From NCBI GenBank assembly GCA_043801235.1, contig JAZDMF010000187.1, positions 1 through 5,058 of the forward strand: DNA of 5,058 nucleotides, given 5' to 3'. How positions within the stretch are numbered: the stretch's first letter is position 1; each line of letters opens with the position of its first letter. The notes below the pieces were generated by a model that was given only the letters and a program-made list of their open reading frames with translations, made no database searches and had not been told where the DNA came from. Shown here one piece after another: positions 1 through 5,058 of the stretch. Made by a program: the position numbers and the translations under genes. The DNA is from DAOQAK01 sp043801235 (GTDB taxonomy: Bacteria > Bacteroidota > Bacteroidia > Bacteroidales > CG2-30-32-10).

Positions 1-30
1 CATTGACGTATTTTTCTAAATAACTAACAT

Positions 31-87
31 TGAACGAAATAAATAATGAATAATGAATAACGAATTTCGAATATCGAACTTGAATAA
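31..87. repeat. Degenerate 7-bp tandem repeat (YGAAtnn)
   Basis: The tetranucleotide TGAA or CGAA begins at 47, 54, 61, 68 and 75, an exact 7-bp phase. Further copies lie at 31 and, one base out of phase, at 81. Units read TGAATAA, TGAATAA, CGAATTT, CGAATAT and CGAACTT, so the last three positions drift while the first four hold. The array is flanked by TGACGT (4-9) and its reverse complement ACGTCA (89-94), which may be chance. No reading frame or known site explains it. From memory, similar GAATAATGAATTTCGAA strings occur between genes in other Bacteroidota; I could not check this. Confidence 0.55.
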
Positions 88-113
88 AACGTCATTTATA
101 TTGTTTTTTTTGT

Positions 114-174
114 AAAAAATTACTCCTCAGTCTGACAGTACTTTTGATTTATTAATTTTCAATGTCAGGCTGAG
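114..174 (-). terminator. Possible intrinsic terminator of the secreted repeat protein gene
   Basis: Read on the minus strand, downstream of the stop codon at 200-202, the 12-bp stem 174-163 / 137-126 is followed after six bases by a run of six T (complement of 114-119). That is the usual order for an intrinsic terminator. The 25-nt loop is long and the T run is not immediately adjacent, so efficiency is uncertain. The alternative stem 164-171/183-190 would disrupt it and is itself not followed by a T tract. Confidence 0.35.
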
Positions 175-190
175 TTAATCGAAGCCTGAC
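126..190. repeat. REP-like palindrome pair with competing stems
   Basis: GTCAGGCT (164-171) is the exact reverse complement of AGCCTGAC (183-190), giving an 8-bp stem with an 11-nt loop. The same left arm, read as TGTCAGGCTGAG (163-174), also pairs with CTCAGTCTGACA (126-137) over 12 bp with a single G.T wobble and a 25-nt loop. The two folds share bases and exclude each other. The 164-190 unit has the form TGAG-nnnn-TCGAAG between complementary arms, which resembles from memory the widespread dispersed TGAGCTTGTCGAAG palindrome. The copy at 126-137 is an inverted half unit, so the arrangement is like two REP units in opposite orientation. Pairing is seen directly; the family assignment is recall. 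Confidence 0.6.
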
Positions 191-199
191 GTTATTCCT

Positions 200-1726
200 T
201 TATTCTTTCACAAACTTTTTAATTGTAACACCTTTTTCAGTTTCCACCTTCACAAAATAAATCCCCTTTGCAAAACGGCTGCAGTTAATGGATTTTGATG
301 TGGTTGTGTAAAGCAATCTTCCTGTAATATCTCTAATTTCTGCTTTTTCAATTTGTGAAGAAGTTTTTAAATGTAAATTTTCTGTAACCGGGTTCGGGAA
401 AAGAAAAACCAGATTACTTATTCCTGCACCTGTTTCCGGCAGGAATGCAGGGACTCCCGGATAAACAAAAAGGCCGAAAGTATCAATACAAACGTAATCA
501 GCAACTATCAGCAACACATGAAATGTATCAGCTATGGTGTATATATGTGAAGGGTTTTCAAGACTGGATGTATCACCATCACCAAAATCCCAATAAAAAG
601 TATTTGAAGTTAAGTATGGACCGGTGTATGTGAAATATATAGTTAGTGGAATATTTCCTGTGATAGGAAATGCAGTAAAGCTGGCATCAATAATAGCACT
701 TGTGCCAACAGTTGTATTATCAAACTCAGTACAGCCGTTTGCATCTGTAATGGTAAGGCTATAAATACCGGGACATAAATTTGTAATGGTAAGCCCCGTT
801 GAGCCAGTGCTCCATTCATAAGTATAAGGTAGCACGCCACCAGTGATTGCCGAGGTAGCCTGTCCGTCGCAGGAGTTCAGGCATTCTTCATTTATGCTGT
901 CAACCTGGACTGAAAGTGGAGAGTTCGATGGTTCATAAATAGTAAATGAATGTGTGTTTGTACAGTCGTTTGCATCAGTAATTGTTACAGTATACGTTCC
1001 TGCCGGCAGATCATGGGCAGTCATGGAGTATTGGGGAGGTGTCGTGTTCCATATAAAAGACCATGGTGCGATGCCACCCACCACATTAACGGTAATAAAG
1101 CCATTGTCATCTCCATAACATTGCAGTGTATCGAGATTATTATCAATAGCAGTAATCATTTCGCTTGGTTCATATATAGGAGTGCCGGCAGTTCCAGTAC
1201 AGCCATTAGCATCGGTTACAGTAACAGTATAAACATTGGCACAAAGGCCTATGGCTGTGGCGGTATTTTGAAAAGGGCTGGTGTTCCATTGATAGGTGTA
1301 AGGGGGAGTTCCTCCTGAAGCAGTAATTGTAGCAGTACCATTGCACAGGCCGTAACATAAAACAGAGTCAATATTACTAACTATTACATTTAAGATGGGT
1401 GGTTCATAAACAGTGGCCGAAGCAGTAGCTGAATTCACACCCGCATCATTTACAGTAACAGTATATGTTCCGGTAGGTAAGTTGATAGCAGTTGCAGTGG
1501 TTTGAGGTGGATTTGTATTCCACACATAAGTATATGGAGGTGTTCCTCCTGCTGCAATTACAGCAATACTTCCTGTATTTCCACCATAGCATAAAACAGA
1601 GTCAATGTTTGTAACAGTAATTATAATTTGAGATTGAACTTTGCCAACCATTGTAAGAATAATAGCAGCTAATACTATCATTGTAGTGGAAATAATTTTT
1701 TTTAGAGGGGTGTAAAAAATTTTCAT
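200..1726 (-). CDS. Secreted SprB-repeat / PKD protein with T9SS type A sorting domain
   Basis: This 508-residue protein is predicted to be exported by Sec and then carried across the outer membrane by the type IX system. Residues 1-33 are a signal peptide: basic start, hydrophobic core at about 13-27, likely cleavage near QSQ33. Four SprB-type repeats follow at about 34-110, 111-188, 190-267 and 270-342. Each has a Cys-containing turn (CYG or CLNSC), a GG...P(Y/W)xxxW strand, and a (T/S)(V/L)T(V/I)xD(A)N ending, mostly closed by YEP. A PKD domain spans about 347-425, with the WDFGDG motif at 379-384 and NPSHIY at 391-396. The last 70 or so residues are a T9SS type A sorting domain (FPNP at 443-446, ITGRLLY at 467-473, KGIYFVKVET at 487-496), normally cleaved during export. 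SprB-type repeats are known from the gliding adhesin SprB, but this protein is far smaller, so it is better called a surface or secreted protein of unknown function. No catalytic domain is visible. A promoter lies about 40 bp upstream. Confidence 0.93.
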   Translation of the reverse strand: MKIFYTPLKKIISTTMIVLAAIILTMVGKVQSQIIITVTNIDSVLCYGGNTGSIAVIAAGGTPPYTYVWNTNPPQTTATAINLPTGTYTVTVNDAGVNSATASATVYEPPILNVIVSNIDSVLCYGLCNGTATITASGGTPPYTYQWNTSPFQNTATAIGLCANVYTVTVTDANGCTGTAGTPIYEPSEMITAIDNNLDTLQCYGDDNGFITVNVVGGIAPWSFIWNTTPPQYSMTAHDLPAGTYTVTITDANDCTNTHSFTIYEPSNSPLSVQVDSINEECLNSCDGQATSAITGGVLPYTYEWSTGSTGLTITNLCPGIYSLTITDANGCTEFDNTTVGTSAIIDASFTAFPITGNIPLTIYFTYTGPYLTSNTFYWDFGDGDTSSLENPSHIYTIADTFHVLLIVADYVCIDTFGLFVYPGVPAFLPETGAGISNLVFLFPNPVTENLHLKTSSQIEKAEIRDITGRLLYTTTSKSINCSRFAKGIYFVKVETEKGVTIKKFVKE

Positions 1727-1765
1727 TTATATATATTTTAATGAACGGTTCTGTGAATTGAAAAA

Positions 1766-1797
1766 CAAATATAATAAACATTTATGAATATTGCAAA
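1766..1797 (-). promoter_or_regulatory. Bacteroidota-type promoter for the secreted repeat protein
   Basis: On the minus strand TTTG (complement of 1794-1797) is followed by 20 bases and then TATATTTG (complement of 1766-1773). This matches the Bacteroidota housekeeping sigma consensus of -33 TTTG and -7 TAnnTTTG with a spacer of about 19-21. Transcription would begin near 1760, leaving a leader of about 30-35 nt before the ATG at 1726. That leader is A/T-rich without a Shine-Dalgarno sequence, which is normal in this phylum. Confidence 0.6.
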
Positions 1798-1864
1798 AAT
1801 TCGGATATTTGCGCAATAAAATTTATTTTTTCTATTCAAAAAAAAATATTGATAATATTGCATA

Positions 1865-1989
1865 CCTGACGGCACGCTGTTTTGTTCTTTGTTTGTTTTT
1901 TTACCAATATATTGACCCTACTGGTCATCCCGTTGGGGATGTAATATTGGTAAAACACATAAATTTTTATAAAAAGTTCCGTCAGGAAC
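1865..1989. repeat. Nested palindromic element upstream of ettA
   Basis: Five inverted repeats are packed in 125 bp. TTACCAATAT (1901-1910) pairs perfectly with ATATTGGTAA (1944-1953). Inside it lie two small hairpins, TGACC/GGTCA (1913-1917/1923-1927) and CATCCC/GGGATG (1926-1931/1936-1941), which together would make a three-way junction, apart from two shared bases. Downstream, GTTCC-GTCA-GGAAC (1976-1989) forms a hairpin. CCGTCAGG within it (1979-1986) is also the exact reverse complement of CCTGACGG (1865-1872), so it can either fold locally or close the whole element. The pairing is seen directly. From memory, intergenic repeats with CCCGTAGGG-type hairpins next to ATATTGGTA occur many times in some Bacteroidota genomes, so a dispersed repeat is the first guess. 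A leader structure of ettA is the alternative, since the element ends 22 nt before the start codon. Confidence 0.65.
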
Positions 1990-2011
1990 GAAATAAAAAA
2001 TTGAAAATAAA

Positions 2012-3691
2012 ATGGCAGATGACAAAAAAATAATTTTCTCGATGGTGGGAGTAAGCAAGATATTTCCTCCACACAAGCAGGTTCTGAAAGATATTTACCT
2101 TTCATTTTATTACGGGGCAAAGATCGGGATCATTGGATTGAACGGCTCCGGTAAATCCACACTGCTGAAAATTATTGCAGGTATGGAGCAATCCTTTCAG
2201 GGAAAAGTGGTTTTTTCTCCGGGCTTTTCTGTTGGTTTTCTTGAGCAGGATCCGAAACTGGATGAAACAAAAACAGTAAAGGAGATTGTCCAGGAAGGAA
2301 CTCAGGAAGTGGTTGACCTGCTTAAAGAATATGAAGAATTAAATATGAAGTTTGCCGACCCCATGAGCGATGATGAAATGAATAAACACATTGAACAGCA
2401 GGGTGCGCTGACTGAATTGCTCGATCATCATAATGCATGGGAACTTGACACCAAGCTTGAAAGAGCAATGGATGCACTGCGTTGCCCGGAAGGCGATGCT
2501 CTGATAAAAAATTTATCGGGTGGTGAATTAAGGCGTGTTGCATTATGCAGATTGCTTTTAAAAGAACCTGATATTCTTTTGCTCGATGAACCCACCAACC
2601 ACCTCGATGCTGAATCTGTGGAATGGCTGGAACTGCATCTGAAACAATATAAAGGAACGGTCATCGCTGTTACGCACGACAGGTATTTCCTCGATAACGT
2701 TGCCGGATGGATACTTGAACTCGACCGTGGTGAGGGTATTCCGTGGCAGGGCAACTATTCCTCATGGCTCGAACAGAAAACCAAGCGCCTTGCACAGGAA
2801 GAAAAATTTGAGAGCAAACGTAGGAAAACACTGGAGCGTGAGCTGGAATGGGTGCGTATGTCACCGTCAGCCCGGAGGGCCAAAGGAAAAGCAAGGCTCA
2901 ATGCATACGAAAAAATGATGAGCGAAGATGTAAAGCAGAAAGAAGAACGCCTTGAAATATTTATTCCCAATGGTCCGCGTTTAGGGAATCTTGTTGTCGA
3001 AGCTCAGAACGTTGCTAAATCATTTGATGAAAAATTATTGTTTGAAAAGTTGAATTTTGCATTGCCGCCTGCAGGAATTGTTGGCATCATCGGCCCTAAC
3101 GGTGCCGGAAAGACGACATTGTTCCGTATGATTATCAATTCTGAAAAAGCTGATAAAGGTGTTTTCAGAACAGGGGAAACTGTCAAAATAGGTTATGTTG
3201 ACCAGTCGCACACTGACATCGATCCTGAAAAAACCGTATACCAGGTTATTTCCGGCGACAGCGAAATTATTATTGTTGGCGGGCGTTCTATGAATGCACG
3301 CGCTTATGTGGCACGTTTTAATTTCAGCGGCGCCGACCAGGAAAAAAAATGCGGAGTGCTGTCCGGTGGCGAAAGAAACAGGTTGCATCTTGCATTAACC
3401 CTGAAAGAAGAAGCAAACGTTTTACTTCTTGATGAGCCAACGAATGATATTGACGTAAATACCCTTCGCGCACTTGAAGAAGGTCTTGAAAATTTTGCCG
3501 GCTGTGCTGTAATCATTTCTCACGACCGCTGGTTCCTTGATCGCGTGGCTACACACATACTCGCATTTGAAGGCGACTCACAGGTGTATTTCTTTGAGGG
3601 TTCTTATTCGGAATACGAAGAAGGCAAAAAGAAACGGCTTGGAGATACAGGGCCGAAGCGCATCAGGTATAAAAAACTTGTTGCGGATTAA
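2012..3691 (+). CDS. ettA: Energy-dependent translational throttle protein EttA (ABC-F ATPase)
   Basis: This is a soluble ABC-F protein with two ATPase domains and no membrane segment. In E. coli, EttA binds the ribosomal E site and couples the first elongation steps to the ATP/ADP ratio. Domain 1 has Walker A GLNGSGKST (42-50), signature LSGGE (168-172), Walker B ILLLDEP (188-194) and the switch His222. The arm insertion typical of EttA lies at about 95-139. The inter-domain tRNA-interaction linker at about 240-325 includes WQGNYSSWLEQK and a basic, helical stretch (RRAKGKARLNAYE). Domain 2 has Walker A GPNGAGKTT (361-369), LSGGE (450-454), VLLLDEP (470-476) and His504. Both catalytic glutamates (193 and 475) are present. 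Length (559 aa) is close to E. coli EttA (about 555). The ATG at 2012 is preferred over the internal Met11 because the family has a short leader before the first strand. Only A-rich sequence precedes it. The gene appears single and intact; other ABC-F subfamilies are less likely given the arm and linker. Confidence 0.96.
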   Translation: MADDKKIIFSMVGVSKIFPPHKQVLKDIYLSFYYGAKIGIIGLNGSGKSTLLKIIAGMEQSFQGKVVFSPGFSVGFLEQDPKLDETKTVKEIVQEGTQEVVDLLKEYEELNMKFADPMSDDEMNKHIEQQGALTELLDHHNAWELDTKLERAMDALRCPEGDALIKNLSGGELRRVALCRLLLKEPDILLLDEPTNHLDAESVEWLELHLKQYKGTVIAVTHDRYFLDNVAGWILELDRGEGIPWQGNYSSWLEQKTKRLAQEEKFESKRRKTLERELEWVRMSPSARRAKGKARLNAYEKMMSEDVKQKEERLEIFIPNGPRLGNLVVEAQNVAKSFDEKLLFEKLNFALPPAGIVGIIGPNGAGKTTLFRMIINSEKADKGVFRTGETVKIGYVDQSHTDIDPEKTVYQVISGDSEIIIVGGRSMNARAYVARFNFSGADQEKKCGVLSGGERNRLHLALTLKEEANVLLLDEPTNDIDVNTLRALEEGLENFAGCAVIISHDRWFLDRVATHILAFEGDSQVYFFEGSYSEYEEGKKKRLGDTGPKRIRYKKLVAD

Positions 3692-3719
3692 TTTACTGTA
3701 AATAAAAAATCGTTCTTCG
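3692..3719. other. Convergent 28-bp gap without a clear terminator
   Basis: The stop codons of ettA (plus) and the GldN-like gene (minus) face each other across 28 bp. The only symmetry is ATTTAC-T-GTAAAT (3691-3703), AT-rich and with a one-base centre, too weak and tight for an ordinary intrinsic terminator hairpin. Flanking A runs are present on both sides. Transcripts from the two genes may overlap at their 3' ends. Confidence 0.4.
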
Positions 3720-4838
3720 TTAATCGTCAATAAAAAAAGATTCCTTGAAACACCTTACCGCATTCTCAAAGAAAACGGTGAACAGAGGCCTTATCCCTTT
3801 GAAACTACCATCGACACTTTTTACTTCTTCGCACGGTGAAAGTGCTATTACCTCTTTCTGAAGCTCCATTGTGTTCGGGTTGAGAAGCCATTTTTCATGG
3901 AACCTGAGCATGGTTAGACCATCAATATCTTTGACTGTGCAAATTACCGAATCCGCAAATTCGTGCGGGGGTGTCGCTCTTTCCATTCTGATGGTATCGC
4001 ATTTTGCAGCCAGTTCAAGAATTTCCAACTTGCTGAACGCAGCCATGCTATCAATAACATAAACATAATAATCGTTAATATCAGTCGACAGATATGCTTT
4101 AATATTATTGGAAATAGCAGCAAACATAAGGTCCCAGGTATAAATTTTACGTGACATTGTATCGGTCGAAATATTTACCAGGTTTCCAAACTGTGGCATC
4201 GCTACCGGCATGTTATAGTAAATGGGGCAATTATATAAAATGTAACCGGTAAGCGTGATATAATCTTTTTTATCTTCATTTGGATTCGTTTTTATCCAGA
4301 ATAATGGGATGTCTTGAGTAACGTACTTTGTTTTATTCTGCACTTTTATTGCTTTATCCAGCGTGATCAAAGGACTGTACTGAGTGATTTCTTTCGTGAT
4401 TTTATATGTAATAGTGTCGTAATACCATGTCTCTCGGAAACGGATACTGTGAATCTCTGAAGGGGAAATGTATTTCGTGTATACTGTATCATAAAAACCG
4501 TAAGGAGGTTTGCTGCGAGCTAATCTTACAGTATCGGAAAAAGATACAAGTTTGGTAACTGCAGCAATGTTTAGTTCTTTTTCGTTTTCATCATACACTT
4601 TGATTTGACCGTTGAGAGCTTTGTTTAACAAGGCCTGCTGAAAATACCAGCGTTTTGATGTTTCAATATTCCGTTTCCACCAGTCAGTTTCAGAAAGTTC
4701 CGATCCTTGACAAAGTTCTTTATTTATAATGGGAACATCATATTCAATGTTTTTAATTAAAACTGCATTTTGTGCCTGCTGATTTTTCTGGAAACAGAAG
4801 AACATCAGGATGATGAATATTAAATGAAATCGTTTCAT
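3720..4838 (-). CDS. GldN-like exported protein with an internally duplicated module
   Basis: The 372-residue product starts with a signal peptide (KR at 2-3, hydrophobic 5-16, likely cleavage after QAQ at 21-23) and is probably periplasmic. It resembles GldN/PorN, the T9SS protein that forms a ring with the lipoprotein GldK/PorK under the outer membrane. The shared features are an N-terminal helix with NGxIK (76-80), a strand block RFRETWYYD (133-141), a SPLI turn (155-158) and PLFW (178-181). The segment recurs: DTVR/DTIR (102/281), PP (111/290), RFRETW/RFHEKW (133/312) and SP (155/334) are each exactly 179 residues apart. Module A is about 62-183 and module B about 232-356. The start lies 20 bp after the stop of another GldN-like gene, so the two are probably cotranscribed; no promoter was found in the gap. 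It converges on ettA with a 28-bp gap. Classical GldK, L and M are not in view, so this could be a paralogue rather than the core GldN. Confidence 0.75.
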   Translation of the reverse strand: MKRFHLIFIILMFFCFQKNQQAQNAVLIKNIEYDVPIINKELCQGSELSETDWWKRNIETSKRWYFQQALLNKALNGQIKVYDENEKELNIAAVTKLVSFSDTVRLARSKPPYGFYDTVYTKYISPSEIHSIRFRETWYYDTITYKITKEITQYSPLITLDKAIKVQNKTKYVTQDIPLFWIKTNPNEDKKDYITLTGYILYNCPIYYNMPVAMPQFGNLVNISTDTMSRKIYTWDLMFAAISNNIKAYLSTDINDYYVYVIDSMAAFSKLEILELAAKCDTIRMERATPPHEFADSVICTVKDIDGLTMLRFHEKWLLNPNTMELQKEVIALSPCEEVKSVDGSFKGIRPLFTVFFENAVRCFKESFFIDD

Positions 4839-4858
4839 TTTTTTGTGTTGTTTGAAAA

Positions 4859-5058
4859 TTATTCGGGGGAAAATCTTGAAAGTTTGCTGTAAAATACAGT
4901 GAAAAGCAGCTTGAATCCTTTGAGTTCAAGATTATCATCATATACGATCTGGGCAGGGGTGAAACTGATGACCTCTTTTTTCATCTCTAGCGTGGTGGGG
5001 TCAATCAGCCATTCTTCCTGGAACCTGAACAGCCCGAGTGAGTTCGGATCAAGCTTGT
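4859..5058 (-). CDS. GldN-like protein, C-terminal part (5' end outside window)
   Basis: Reading inward from the window edge, an open frame of 65 codons ends at TAA (complement of 4859-4861). The product includes the blocks LFRFQEEWLIDPTTLEMKKE and KLLFTVFYSKL. It aligns with the end of module B in the downstream gene: RFQEEW against RFHEKW, DPTTLEMKKEVI against NPNTMELQKEVI, and LLFTVFY against PLFTVFF. It is therefore a tandem paralogue of the 3720-4838 gene, not a broken fragment of it, because that gene is complete. The stop falls 20 bp before the next ATG, consistent with an operon. The protein ends soon after the LFTVF strand, about eight residues earlier than its neighbour. Its beginning, signal peptide and promoter are outside the window. 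Confidence 0.72.
   Translation of the reverse strand, partial: KLDPNSLGLFRFQEEWLIDPTTLEMKKEVISFTPAQIVYDDNLELKGFKLLFTVFYSKLSRFSPE

Noticed and set aside
31..87. CRISPR-like array
   Set aside because: The 7-bp units are contiguous and degenerate with no spacers, so this is a simple tandem repeat.
950..1318. A 122-codon plus-strand frame within the secreted repeat protein gene
   Set aside because: It is the antisense shadow of the SprB repeats; its repetitive look mirrors the real repeats on the minus strand.
1881..1914. Possible ettA promoter (TTTG at 1881-1884 and TATATTG at 1908-1914)
   Set aside because: The -7 element lacks one T of TAnnTTTG and the spacing is 23, so the match is too weak to annotate.
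1791..2033. An 80-codon plus-strand frame before and overlapping the ettA start
   Set aside because: It begins with TTG, runs through the palindromic element, has biased low-complexity composition, overlaps ettA by 22 bp and resembles no family I know.
1836..2120. A 94-codon minus-strand frame opposite the ettA start
   Set aside because: It is antisense to the conserved N-terminus of EttA and the intergenic palindromes; composition and lack of recognisable motifs mark it as a shadow.
3691..3703. ATTTACTGTAAAT symmetry as a bidirectional terminator
   Set aside because: It is AT-only apart from two G:C positions and has a one-base centre, so a stable hairpin is unlikely.
4753..4941. A 62-codon minus-strand frame spanning the junction of the two GldN-like genes
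   Set aside because: It is out of frame with both genes, which show clear homology to each other in their own frames.

Overview
The window looks like chromosomal DNA from a member of the Bacteroidota. Three things point there: a secreted repeat protein ending in a type IX secretion (T9SS) sorting domain, GldN-family (T9SS core) proteins, and a promoter of the Bacteroidota -33 TTTG / -7 TAnnTTTG type. The DNA is AT-rich, especially between genes, and the genes lack strong Shine-Dalgarno sequences, which also fits. I cannot name a genus.

Layout. Bases 1-199 hold no gene. They contain a degenerate 7-bp tandem repeat and a REP-like palindrome pair that may also terminate the neighbouring gene. 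Bases 200-1726 (minus) encode a 508-residue secreted protein with a signal peptide, four SprB-type repeats, one PKD domain and a C-terminal T9SS sorting domain. Bases 1727-2011 are a 285-bp divergent intergenic region. It carries a good promoter for the secreted protein and, on the other side, a compact set of nested inverted repeats 23-147 nt before the next start codon. Bases 2012-3691 (plus) encode a full-length ABC-F protein matching EttA. A 28-bp convergent gap follows. Bases 3720-4838 (minus) encode a 372-residue exported GldN-like protein, and 4859-5058 (minus) is the 3' end of a second GldN-like gene placed just upstream, with 20 bp between them.

How they fit together. EttA is a housekeeping translation factor with no obvious tie to its neighbours. 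The GldN-like pair and the T9SS cargo protein belong to the same broad system (secretion across the outer membrane), but they sit on opposite sides of ettA and are not one operon.

The two most interesting signals are as follows. First, the complete GldN-like protein is built from two copies of one module, and the partial neighbour ends in the same module. Second, the palindrome-rich element before ettA can fold in mutually exclusive ways. It resembles a dispersed Bacteroidota intergenic repeat, but it could also act as a leader structure. I see no CRISPR array, tRNA, rRNA or insertion sequence.
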